A stretch of DNA of 7,195 bases from Chlorobium sp. GTDB lineage: Bacteria; Bacteroidota; Chlorobiia; Chlorobiales; Chlorobiaceae. Below are positions 1-6,205 of this stretch, piece after piece. The stretch is from the NCBI GenBank assembly GCA_028278005.1, contig JANQFD010000103.1, positions 1-7,195 of the forward strand, in the 5' to 3' direction. Below the pieces are notes generated by a model. That model saw nothing but the letters and a program-made list of their open reading frames with translations. It was not told the origin of the DNA and did no database searches. The first letter of the stretch is position 1, and every line of letters begins with the position of its first letter. The translations under genes were made by a program, and so were the position numbers.

Positions 1-459
1 ACCGGCACCAACCTGATAGGCAAGCACAATATCGTCTTCACTGAATTCGTCAATGTCATCCTCGTATTCAACATTCGCTGCACCGACACCCGCACTAAGG
101 ATGGGAACAATGGAACTGTCACCGATTTCGCAATAGTAATAACCGTTTGCGAGCAGGGACAGGATGGAAAGATCGCCGCCAGCGCCAACCCCGCCAGGCT
201 CAAAGGTATCGAAATCGTTTTTCTGGTATCCGATCTCCCCTTCAAGCCGAACGCACCCGAAATCAAGACCGTGGGCGTAGGCATATGCCTCACCGTCATC
301 GTAATCGAGATCACCGCTTTTGGAGCCTTTGAGGCTTGAATCATTTAAATAGGCAAGACCTACCGTAAGTCCTGCGTACGGGGAACCGGCAAGGACAGGT
401 AAAGAAAAGAAAAGAACTGAAGCAAAACATGCAAATCCCAACAAATGCCTGCTTATCAT
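1..459 (-). CDS. Outer-membrane beta-barrel protein with signal peptide (porin/opacity-like), C-terminus outside the window
   Basis: This gene runs off the left edge: 153 codons are open from an ATG at 459 with no stop. The start is well supported by a perfect AGGAGG four bases upstream. Residues 1-24 form a clear Sec signal peptide: Arg4 and His5, a hydrophobic core at 6-20, then PVLA with likely cleavage before GSPYAG; there is no lipobox. The mature part alternates short aromatic or aliphatic strands (YAGLTVGLAYL, AYAYAHGLDF, RLEGEIGYQ, GYYYCEIG, PILSAGVGAA) with Gly/Asp/Ser-rich turns, as expected for an up-and-down barrel. The pattern resembles the P44/Msp2 or opacity-like porin families common in green sulfur bacteria; that family name comes from memory of the pattern. 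It should sit in the outer membrane; the substrate is unknown. It follows aroQ after a 162-bp gap, so it probably has its own promoter. A non-porin outer-membrane barrel is the main alternative. Confidence 0.8.
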   Translation of the reverse strand, partial: MISRHLLGFACFASVLFFSLPVLAGSPYAGLTVGLAYLNDSSLKGSKSGDLDYDDGEAYAYAHGLDFGCVRLEGEIGYQKNDFDTFEPGGVGAGGDLSILSLLANGYYYCEIGDSSIVPILSAGVGAANVEYEDDIDEFSEDDIVLAYQVGAG

Positions 460-463
460 GCAT

Positions 464-469
464 CCTCCT
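464..469 (-). promoter_or_regulatory. Strong Shine-Dalgarno site of the outer-membrane protein gene
   Basis: The minus strand reads AGGAGG, then four bases, then the ATG at 459. This is the strongest ribosome-binding site in the window; most other genes here have weak or no such site, which suggests high expression. A second ATG at 463 lies out of frame and directly abuts the site, so 459 is the better start. Confidence 0.7.
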
Positions 470-568
470 GAGTAATTACATAGACAAACCCGTCACGATA
501 ACAAACCGCAACGAACCTGTATACTTGTTACTCTCCGTTCATAGTGCAACCGTATACACAACGATCTA

Positions 569-584
569 TTGTATGAAAGTACAA
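569..584. repeat. Operator-like inverted repeat upstream of the outer-membrane gene
   Basis: The plus strand reads TTGTATGAAAGTACAA: five-base arms TTGTA and TACAA around a six-base centre. It lies about 110 bases upstream of the outer-membrane protein start. Size and symmetry fit a dimeric regulator site, but a five-base arm can occur by chance in this AT-rich gap. Confidence 0.3.
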
Positions 585-621
585 CGTTTTTTTGTTTTAT
601 CCATGGACCTGAACAAAACAT

Positions 622-1068
622 TCATTTGCGCTCCATCATGCCGATAAGGCCTCGCACCCCAAGATGATAGCTGTCAGCCCCGAATCCGCTGATAATCCCG
701 CTGCACACCTCGGAAATCACTGATTTACGTCGAAACTCTTCCCGGGCGTAAATATTGGACAGATGAACCTCGATGACCGGTATGCTGACCGCACTTATTG
801 CGTCTCTCAAGGCGATGGAATAGTGTGTGAGCGCCCCTGCATTAAGCACCACCCCGCTAAACCCTCCCTGATCTTCACAATGGAACAGCTTTTCAAGAAG
901 CTCCCCCTCTTCTTCAGACTGAAAAAAGTCAAAAGCAACCCCCGGAAAGGAGGCCGAAAGCTCGCGGTTAATATCATCGAGCCCGAGGGTGCCGTAGATT
1001 TCAGGCTCCCTTTTGCCAAGTCTTGACAGATTGGGCCCATTCATCACAAGTATTGAAATCGTTTCCAT
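622..1068 (-). CDS. aroQ: Type II 3-dehydroquinate dehydratase
   Basis: AroQ removes water from 3-dehydroquinate to give 3-dehydroshikimate, step three of the shikimate pathway to aromatic amino acids, in the cytosol. The type II family is a small flavodoxin-like dodecamer, and this 148-residue length is typical. From the ATG at 1068, the opening NGPNLSRLGKREPEIYG (10-26) carries the lid arginine (Arg20) and catalytic tyrosine (Tyr25). NAGALTHYS gives Asn76 and His82. The block EVHLSNIYAREEFRRKS gives Glu100, His102 and Arg113. The tail GFGADSYHLG matches the family end. All key residues are present, so it should be active. An in-frame TTG at 1074 is an alternative start adding two residues: AGGA at 1080-1083 lies 5 bases from TTG and 11 from ATG. 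I prefer ATG. It follows the BI-1 gene by 19 bp, so the two are probably cotranscribed. Confidence 0.95.
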   Translation of the reverse strand: METISILVMNGPNLSRLGKREPEIYGTLGLDDINRELSASFPGVAFDFFQSEEEGELLEKLFHCEDQGGFSGVVLNAGALTHYSIALRDAISAVSIPVIEVHLSNIYAREEFRRKSVISEVCSGIISGFGADSYHLGVRGLIGMMERK

Positions 1069-1087
1069 TGGCAATTAAATCCTGAGT

Positions 1088-1813
1088 CTACTCGTCACGT
1101 GCCACCCCGAGAAACCGGAGAAGCATGAGAAACAGGTTGATAAAATTAAGATACAGCGATAATGCACCCATTACGGATACTTTTGTTTCGGATTCACCGT
1201 CGCTTACCATGGCTGCCATCGCTTTTATACGCTGGGCGTCATATGCCGTCAAACCGGTAAACAGTAAAACCCCCACTGCGCTTATCACGAGTTCAAGCAT
1301 CGAATTTTTCATAAACATGTTTACCAGAGAAGCAAGAATGATACCGATGAGCGCCATGAAAGCAATGCTGCCAAATTTCGTGAGATCTCGTTTTGTGGTG
1401 TGACCGAAAACACTCATTGCGGCAAATGTCCCTGAGGTAATAAAAAAGGTGCTTGCAATTGAGGTATAGGTGTACACCATAAAAACGACTGATAAGGTCA
1501 AACCGGTTAACGCCGAATAAAGAATAAACAGCCCGGTTGCCGCCGATCCGGATAAACGATGTATAGCTGCACTCAGCCCGATCACTATCCCGAGTTGCGC
1601 TATTATGAGACCTATCGTTATCAAGCCGTTGGAAAATATGAGGTTCCTGAGTATTTCGCTTTCCGCTACATAGTAGCCTACAGTTGCAGTCAAAGCCAAA
1701 CCAAGGGTCATCCATGTATACACCTGATTGATCACTCTGGTCTGTACGTCGACGGAAGCCCTGGATGCCGTGACAGTTCCGGCTGACTGCACCATCTGGT
1801 TGTGTGGTATCAT
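1088..1813 (-). CDS. Bax inhibitor-1/YccA (BI-1) family seven-helix membrane protein
   Basis: This 241-residue integral inner-membrane protein belongs to the Bax inhibitor-1 family, whose bacterial members include E. coli YccA and YbhL and the calcium-leak protein YetJ. A short polar N-terminus (1-30) is followed by seven hydrophobic segments near 34-50, 64-83, 91-113, 119-136, 148-168, 173-190 and 214-235. The family signature GLTAYDAQRIK is at 187-197, with Asp192 in the pH-sensing and ion-gating position, and the last helix has the typical ALSLYLNFINLFLMLLRFLG pattern. In E. coli YccA interacts with the FtsH protease; an analogous role beside hslVU is only an inference. It starts 91 bp after hslU, with no good Shine-Dalgarno before the ATG at 1813. 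A second in-frame ATG (Met7, at 1795) is possible, and a promoter-like sequence overlaps the first start codon. Confidence 0.9.
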   Translation of the reverse strand: MIPHNQMVQSAGTVTASRASVDVQTRVINQVYTWMTLGLALTATVGYYVAESEILRNLIFSNGLITIGLIIAQLGIVIGLSAAIHRLSGSAATGLFILYSALTGLTLSVVFMVYTYTSIASTFFITSGTFAAMSVFGHTTKRDLTKFGSIAFMALIGIILASLVNMFMKNSMLELVISAVGVLLFTGLTAYDAQRIKAMAAMVSDGESETKVSVMGALSLYLNFINLFLMLLRFLGVARDE

Positions 1814-1904
1814 ATGTAATTGTTCTTTGTTCGCAAGAGATAAATTGTTTTACAGGCCCCTGGCATTTCGCCCCCAATCCCTCAATATTCTATTCTCTGT
1901 TTCC

Positions 1905-3377
1905 TCACAAAATATACTGACTCAAGTCGCGGTCCTTGATGATTTTGTCAAGTTTGTCGACAACCATAGGTTTGTCGATGAGGATTTTTTCATCGCTGCA
2001 CTTTTCCGGAATGGCAAACATCATCTCTTCGAGCAGATTGGTCATGATCGTATGCAGTCTTCTCGCTCCTATATTCTCAACCGACTCATTGACCTGCGCA
2101 GCTACGGAAGCAAGCTCGGCAATCGCATCATCTGTAAAATCCAGCTCAACTCCTTCGGTTTGCAGGAGGGCCTTGTACTGCTTGATCAAAGCATTTTTCG
2201 GCTGAGTGAGGATTTTGTAGAAATCTTCCTCGGTAAGGTTGTTAAGCTCTACCCTGATAGGAAAACGTCCCTGCAACTCGGGAATAAGATCGGATGGTTT
2301 GGCGACATGAAAAGCACCCGAGGCAATGAAAAGAACATGATCGGTTTTCACCATTCCGTGCTTTGTAGCCACGTTTGAACCTTCAACAATAGGCAGAAGA
2401 TCGCGCTGGACCCCTTCGCGGCTGACATCGGGACCCTTGCCGCCCCCGCCTGTTGTCGGCGCGGCGATTTTATCGATTTCATCGACAAAAACAATGCCCG
2501 ACTCCTCAACTTTCTGCACGGCCTCCTTGACCACGGCATCCATATCGATAAGCTTCTGAACCTCTTCCTGCTCAAGAATCTTTCTTGCTTCTGAAATAGT
2601 AACCCGTCTTTTCTTGCGTTTTTTCGGCAGTCCGCTCATCAGGTCCTGCATGATGCCTCCGAGTTCCTCCATCTGTCCGAGCGGGCCGAAAATCTGCATC
2701 ATGCCCCCCTGGGAATCACCGCTTATCTCCATTTCTATCTGCCGATCCTCCATTCTTCCTGAACGAAGCCTTTCCAGCATTTTTTCCCTGCTCTTTCGAT
2801 TTACCGCCTCTTCGATATCGGTATCCTGCTTAGCCTTTCCAATCGCGCTCTCGACCTGTTCATCTTCATGCTCATAAGGGGATGACGGTACCGTAGGCAA
2901 AAGGATATCAAGCAGCCGTTCTTCGGCAAGTGCAGCTGCTTTTTCCTTCACCTCCTGTGATTTTTCATTTCTGACCATGTTTACCGCCTGGTCGGTAAGG
3001 TCCCGTATCATTGATTCAACATCCCGCCCAACATAGCCGACTTCGGTAAACTTGGATGCTTCAACTTTAACGAAGGGCGCTTTTGCCAGTTTTGCAAGTC
3101 TGCGGGCTATCTCGGTTTTGCCTACACCTGTAGGCCCTATCATTATGATATTGTTAGGCATGATCTCGTCACGCAGATCATCACTCACGTTCTGCCGCCT
3201 CAGACGGTTTCTGAGTGCAATGGCAACCGCTTTTTTGGCCTCGTGTTGACCTATGATATATTTGTCAAGGCGGGCAACAATCTCACTCGGGGTAAGAAAT
3301 TCGCTACTTATCAGGGTTTTCACTGCAGCTTTTTGTTCATATGGTTCACTTGTATTTTCGACTTTCTGATCTTTCAT
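1905..3377 (-). CDS. hslU: HslU, AAA+ ATPase subunit of the HslVU protease
   Basis: HslU (ClpY) forms a hexameric ring that unfolds proteins with ATP and threads them into HslV. Landmarks in the 490 residues: TPSEIVARLDKYIIGQ start of the core (29-44); Walker A GPTGVGKT (81-88); pore loop GYVGRD (114-119); an I-domain of about 160 residues (roughly 125-285) with a charged, probably helical stretch and a Gly/Met-rich stretch (220-250); Walker B VFVDEIDK (296-303); sensor 1 around FIASGAFH (350-357); the arginine-finger region GRFPIR (370-375); sensor 2 GARRLH (437-442). The tail DLSQYIL is the conserved C-terminus that docks into HslV. It is longer than E. coli HslU (443 residues) because of a 28-residue N-terminal extension and a larger I-domain. 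The ATG at 3377 has no clear Shine-Dalgarno, but no other Met occurs before Met73. It lies 69 bp behind hslV. Confidence 0.97.
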   Translation of the reverse strand: MKDQKVENTSEPYEQKAAVKTLISSEFLTPSEIVARLDKYIIGQHEAKKAVAIALRNRLRRQNVSDDLRDEIMPNNIIMIGPTGVGKTEIARRLAKLAKAPFVKVEASKFTEVGYVGRDVESMIRDLTDQAVNMVRNEKSQEVKEKAAALAEERLLDILLPTVPSSPYEHEDEQVESAIGKAKQDTDIEEAVNRKSREKMLERLRSGRMEDRQIEMEISGDSQGGMMQIFGPLGQMEELGGIMQDLMSGLPKKRKKRRVTISEARKILEQEEVQKLIDMDAVVKEAVQKVEESGIVFVDEIDKIAAPTTGGGGKGPDVSREGVQRDLLPIVEGSNVATKHGMVKTDHVLFIASGAFHVAKPSDLIPELQGRFPIRVELNNLTEEDFYKILTQPKNALIKQYKALLQTEGVELDFTDDAIAELASVAAQVNESVENIGARRLHTIMTNLLEEMMFAIPEKCSDEKILIDKPMVVDKLDKIIKDRDLSQYIL

Positions 3378-3446
3378 TTCCGATAGTTAAATGTGTTTGT
3401 AGTACAATATCCCAGCCTGTTTCCCCTCACATCCCTGCATCACCGT

Positions 3447-3995
3447 TCAGACCTGCTCGAGTATGATCTGATCATTGGTATAAATACAGATGTCGGCTGC
3501 AACTTTAAGACTCTCCCTTACAATCTCCGCTGCATCGAGAGCAGTATGCCTGATCAGGGAGCGGGCAGATGCAAGCGCGTACATGCTTCCGCTTCCTATG
3601 GCAACGATGCCGTCCTCCGGTTCGATAACGTCACCTGTACCTGATATTATAAGCGCTTTTTCAGGGCTGACAACAGCAAGCATCGCTTCAAGCCGTCGAA
3701 GGTATTTATCGGTGCGCCAGTCCCTCGCCAGTTCGACCGCCGCTCTGTCAAGTTGACCGCCATAAGCCTGCAGCTTTTCCTCGAAACGGTCCAGAAGCGT
3801 CACCGCATCCGCGGTTGCACCTGCGAAACCGGTGATAAGACCGGCCTGGCGTAATCGCCGTATTTTCTTTGTACTGTGCTTTATTACCGTATTGCCGAGC
3901 GTCATCTGGCCATCACTGCCCAAGGCTGCTTTCCCATCTCTGATAACCCCGAGGACAGTTGTAGCTCTCAGCTTCGGCATTCCATTTTTTTTCAT
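3447..3995 (-). CDS. hslV: HslV, threonine peptidase subunit of the HslVU protease
   Basis: HslV (ClpQ) is the proteasome-beta-like peptidase that stacks as two hexameric rings and is activated by HslU. Family members use the N-terminal threonine exposed by removing a propeptide. From the ATG at 3995 (182 residues) the propeptide is MKKNGMPKLRA and the nucleophile is Thr12, opening TTVLGV. Counting from that Thr, Asp17 (in SDGQ) and Lys33 (in STKK) fall at the family's catalytic positions. GFAGATADAVTLLDRFE and IGSGSMYALASARSL are typical family blocks. The frame stays open up to an ATG at 4055 that overlaps the rpoN stop, but that start lacks a ribosome site and would give a 31-residue propeptide. 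The ATG at 3995 has a purine-rich GGAAGAGGGG six bases upstream, so I chose it. hslU follows, forming the usual hslVU pair. Confidence 0.95.
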   Translation of the reverse strand: MKKNGMPKLRATTVLGVIRDGKAALGSDGQMTLGNTVIKHSTKKIRRLRQAGLITGFAGATADAVTLLDRFEEKLQAYGGQLDRAAVELARDWRTDKYLRRLEAMLAVVSPEKALIISGTGDVIEPEDGIVAIGSGSMYALASARSLIRHTALDAAEIVRESLKVAADICIYTNDQIILEQV

Positions 3996-4000
3996 CACTA

Positions 4001-4010
4001 CCCCTCTTCC
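4001..4010 (-). promoter_or_regulatory. Ribosome-binding site that decides the hslV start
   Basis: The minus strand reads GGAAGAGGGG ending five bases before the ATG at 3995. The longer alternative start at 4055 is preceded by an A/T run with no such site. Together with the expected short HslV propeptide, this favours 3995. Confidence 0.55.
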
Positions 4011-4019
4011 AAACTTGTG

Positions 4020-4049
4020 CCCGGACCTCCTGCTTATAAAGGGCCCGGG
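4020..4049 (-). repeat. Short GC inverted repeat with an AGGAGG in its loop, rpoN-hslV gap
   Basis: CCCGG at 4020-4024 pairs with CCGGG at 4045-4049 across a 20-base loop. In the transcript the loop contains AGGAGG (4026-4031), which has no ATG or GTG at working distance. There is no following T-run, so it is not an intrinsic terminator. It could shape the hslV leader or be chance. Confidence 0.2.
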
Positions 4050-4054
4050 GCGCA

Positions 4055-5506
4055 TTAAAATATTTTTTTTCTTAACCTTGCTACTGGAATTTGCATTTGC
4101 TCCCGGTATTTTGCAACCGTACGCCTGGCAATCTTCACCCCTTTTTCCTCAAGCATTCCCGCCAGTTTATCATCATTCAGAGGTTTTGTATTGTTTTCTG
4201 CCTCGATCAGTTCCCGGATATACTGTTTGATGATCTTCGTTGAAAGTTCTTCACCTTCTTCAGTGGGAAGGCTTCCGCTGAAAAAGTATTTCAGTTCATA
4301 GGTGCCGAACCGTGTCTGCACATATTTCCCGTTCACTGCGCGACTGATCGTCGAAAGATCAAAACCTGTTTTTTCGGCCACATCCTTCATGACAAGCGGT
4401 ACAAGCTTCTCGGGACCGGCCACGAAAAAGTCATACTGAAAATGCATGAGAGCCTCGATCACCTTTATGAGAGTATTACGGCGCATGGCAATTGCGCTTG
4501 TAAACTCTTTCGCCCGGTTCAGCTTCTGCCGCATGAATTTCCTGTCCTCCGCCGGTACCAGCTTTTTTTTCATGGTATCATCGTATGCCCCGGTTACCTG
4601 TACCGACATGTTGCTCCTGTCGTTCAGTACCGCTGTAAGACGCCCTTTCTCATATGTCACCAAAAAATCAGGAACAATGTACGCATCGGAATCACCGCCT
4701 CCGGCGAACGGATGAGGATCGAGCGTTGTAATAACGTCGATTGCGGATTCGAGCTCTTGCGGCTCTATCTGCATGCGCTTCAGAATACGCTCATATCGGT
4801 TGTTCAGGAAATCATCGTAGTGGGTTGCAAGAATTCTCGAAGCAAGCGCAAACCGGGACGACTTGTTTTTGTGCATCTTGACTTCGAGCTGCACCAGCAA
4901 TCTTTCCTGAAGATTACCGACAGCGATTCCCGGAGGATCCAGATAATGTATTTTTTTCTGAACCTCTTTTACTTCCTTTTCATCGACATCGATGTCATTT
5001 CTTTCAAGCCCCTCCACAACTACAGAAAGATCGTCGCTCAGGTAACCGTCATCATCCAGATTACCGAGAATCTCAGAGGCAATGAGCAGCTGTCTTGTAC
5101 CAACATCATGCTGCAGTGAAAGATCTTTCAGCAATTTTTCCTCGCAGGAATCATGCTGAACGGCCTGGATAAAACTTTCCTTCGGGCGATTATCTATGGT
5201 GAACTGCATGACACCATCGGCATCATCCTTTTTTCCCTTTTCGGCTGCATCTACTCCGGTTTTGTCCGCCTCAAAACGCTCAACCGAACCAAACATATCG
5301 TCCTCATTCCCGTCATCGATTTCGCCGCCTGAATCATCAACAGATTCCTTTTTTTCCTCAACAAGCTCAAGCATCGGATTATCCTGCAGTTCATCGTAGA
5401 TCCGCTGTTCAAGATGCAGTAACGGCAGTTGCAGCAACTGGCTGGTTAGTATCTGCTGGAATGACAGCTGGGTACGCTGGCTTTGTTGAAGCTTAATGTC
5501 CGGCAT
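4055..5506 (-). CDS. rpoN: RNA polymerase sigma-54 factor RpoN
   Basis: Sigma-54 directs RNA polymerase to promoters with GG/GC elements at -24/-12 and needs an AAA+ activator to open DNA; in green sulfur bacteria nitrogen fixation is an expected target. The 483 residues show all regions. Region I (about 7-49) is Gln/Leu-rich, ending LQDNPMLEL, and contacts activators. An acidic linker (about 50-95) is rich in Asp and Glu. The core-binding domain follows (about 110-320). A helix-turn-helix lies near 374-398 (KDVAEKTGFDLSTISRAVNG), then the ELKYFFS block. The RpoN box ARRTVAKYRE at 460-469 is a perfect match to the family signature for -24 recognition. The ATG at 5506 lies inside the preceding gene (14-bp overlap) and lacks a Shine-Dalgarno. 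Its usual partners in proteobacteria (hpf/yhbH, ptsN, lptB) are absent here; hslV lies downstream after 59 bp. Confidence 0.97.
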   Translation of the reverse strand: MPDIKLQQSQRTQLSFQQILTSQLLQLPLLHLEQRIYDELQDNPMLELVEEKKESVDDSGGEIDDGNEDDMFGSVERFEADKTGVDAAEKGKKDDADGVMQFTIDNRPKESFIQAVQHDSCEEKLLKDLSLQHDVGTRQLLIASEILGNLDDDGYLSDDLSVVVEGLERNDIDVDEKEVKEVQKKIHYLDPPGIAVGNLQERLLVQLEVKMHKNKSSRFALASRILATHYDDFLNNRYERILKRMQIEPQELESAIDVITTLDPHPFAGGGDSDAYIVPDFLVTYEKGRLTAVLNDRSNMSVQVTGAYDDTMKKKLVPAEDRKFMRQKLNRAKEFTSAIAMRRNTLIKVIEALMHFQYDFFVAGPEKLVPLVMKDVAEKTGFDLSTISRAVNGKYVQTRFGTYELKYFFSGSLPTEEGEELSTKIIKQYIRELIEAENNTKPLNDDKLAGMLEEKGVKIARRTVAKYREQMQIPVARLRKKIF

Positions 5507-6074
5507 AATATTTGGAGGAATTCGCTAACAATTCTTTCAAGCGACCATACCAGTCCACCCCATATCGCTCAATGAGAGCCCCGCTCACGTAATCCACAAG
5601 AGGCATCTGTTTTTCAAACCCGTTTTTTCTTGCTTGACGACACATCGCGTGCTGTTCATAAACAAGATAATCCATCCCGAACTTTTTTTTAATCCTGATG
5701 GGAAACAACCTGCATGACATGGGTTTTTGCACCGATTTCTTTTTATCGGTCATACCTGCCTCTATTGCACAAAGCGTCAGCCCTGCATTATTGCGAAAGG
5801 CAAACACGCATTCCCGGCCGTCGATGGTCCGGGTGAATATCTCCCCGCCGTATACTTCAAGGCAACCGTTGCGTCTGATATACCTGAGATTTTTTTCGGA
5901 CAGGTAGCGGGCAGCCTGGCTTGCAGCTTCCAGGATGCCTTCCGCTTCATTCTCTGCAACCGGCGCGCCAAGCTCTCCTTCCACGCAGCACACACCTTTG
6001 CACAGAGCAAGGTCACAACGGAACAATGCTCCTGGAATCCCGTCATCAATGAGAACATCCTGAACAGCTATCAT
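5493..6074 (-). CDS. DUF3109 family cysteine-rich protein
   Basis: This 193-residue soluble protein matches the DUF3109 family as I remember it from Bacteroidetes and Chlorobi; its function is unknown. It has nine cysteines (20, 25, 29, 30, 71, 89, 102, 121, 145). The family block CDLALCKGVCCVEGELGAP at 20-38 gives a C-x4-C-x3-CC cluster, and SCRLFPI (120-126) and HAMC (142-145) recur in the YkgJ-like class of putative metal or iron-sulfur binding proteins. Seven or eight of these cysteines could ligate metal, which is an inference. There is no signal peptide or membrane segment. It is first in the run of minus-strand genes, and its last 14 bases overlap rpoN. The ATG at 6074 has AGGA ten bases upstream; an in-frame stop lies just before, so the start is well bounded. 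Confidence 0.85.
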   Translation of the reverse strand: MIAVQDVLIDDGIPGALFRCDLALCKGVCCVEGELGAPVAENEAEGILEAASQAARYLSEKNLRYIRRNGCLEVYGGEIFTRTIDGRECVFAFRNNAGLTLCAIEAGMTDKKKSVQKPMSCRLFPIRIKKKFGMDYLVYEQHAMCRQARKNGFEKQMPLVDYVSGALIERYGVDWYGRLKELLANSSKYYAGH

Positions 6075-6106
6075 CCGATGAACATCCTGACATCATAAAA
6101 AGACGT

Positions 6107-6134
6107 AATGTAGAAACATTGCCAGTGCAATCAA
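6107..6134 (-). promoter_or_regulatory. Candidate sigma-70-type promoter for the DUF3109-rpoN-hslVU run
   Basis: On the minus strand TTGATT (6129-6134) and TACATT (6107-6112) are separated by 16 bases. Each matches four of six consensus positions. A transcript starting about seven bases later would have a leader of roughly 25 bases carrying the AGGA of the DUF3109 gene. This is the best promoter-like pair seen on this strand in the divergent gap, but consensus matches are weak and green sulfur bacterial promoters may differ. Confidence 0.3.
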
Positions 6135-6160
6135 AACCACGGTTCACTCCCCTAACATGA

Positions 6161-6188
6161 TGAACAATTTCGTCTGTTTTCATATATC
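6161..6188 (+). promoter_or_regulatory. Candidate promoter for folD
   Basis: TGAACA (6161-6166) and TATATC (6183-6188) are 16 bases apart, each with about four consensus matches. Transcription would start near 6195, giving about 10 bases of leader to the ATG at 6206 or about 44 to the ATG at 6239. The divergent layout requires a plus-strand promoter somewhere in 6075-6205; this exact placement is a weak inference. Confidence 0.22.
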
Positions 6189-6205
6189 TTCCCTATCTTC
6201 TCTAC

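Larger units (their letters stand above)
460..621 (-). promoter_or_regulatory. Leader/promoter region of the outer-membrane protein gene
   Basis: This 162-bp gap follows the aroQ stop and precedes the outer-membrane gene, both read on the minus strand. It holds no gene. It contains an operator-like inverted repeat at 569-584, two GTATAC palindromes at 519-524 and 552-557, and several CAACG repeats on the plus strand (509-513, 559-563, 582-586). A possible sigma-70-type promoter reads TTGTTA, 18 bases, TGTAAT shortly before the AGGAGG, but it would leave a very short leader. No GC-rich hairpin with a T-run follows aroQ. That regulation sits here is inferred from gap size and repeats; no specific regulator can be named. 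Confidence 0.4.

Noticed and set aside
147..332. Open frame of 61 codons on the plus strand, Arg-rich
   Set aside because: It lies antisense to the outer-membrane protein gene, has an implausible Arg-heavy composition and no ribosome site; it is a shadow frame.
547..563. Possible sigma-54 promoter on the minus strand (TTGCA preceded by TGTGTAT) upstream of the outer-membrane gene
   Set aside because: The -24 element lacks the required GG; it reads GT at the correct 10-base distance from GC, so it does not meet the core consensus.
590..618. Inverted repeat TTTTGTT/AACAAAA after aroQ as a terminator
   Set aside because: The arms are almost all A/T, the loop is 15 bases, and no T-run follows on the minus strand.
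429..647. Plus-strand frame of 72 codons crossing the 460-621 gap
   Set aside because: It overlaps the start of the outer-membrane gene and the end of aroQ, resembles no family I know and lacks a ribosome site.
1841..1866. CAGGGGCCTG as a small terminator hairpin between hslU and the BI-1 gene
   Set aside because: The palindrome leaves only a two-base loop and is followed by TAAAACAA rather than a T-run, so it cannot act as an intrinsic terminator.
1293..1877. Long minus-strand frame (194 codons) overlapping the BI-1 gene
   Set aside because: It is the same DNA in another frame, rich in Cys, His, Arg and Ser with no domain pattern, while the BI-1 frame is clearly coding.
1728..2378. Plus-strand frame of 216 codons opposite hslU
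   Set aside because: It is antisense to a highly conserved hslU coding region; its length reflects the codon bias of the real gene.
4442..5119. Plus-strand frame of 225 codons opposite rpoN
   Set aside because: It is antisense to rpoN, with Cys/His/Phe-rich composition and no recognisable domain.
6107..6128. TGGCAA in the divergent gap as a sigma-54 -24 element
   Set aside because: At the correct 10-base spacing the -12 element reads AC instead of GC.
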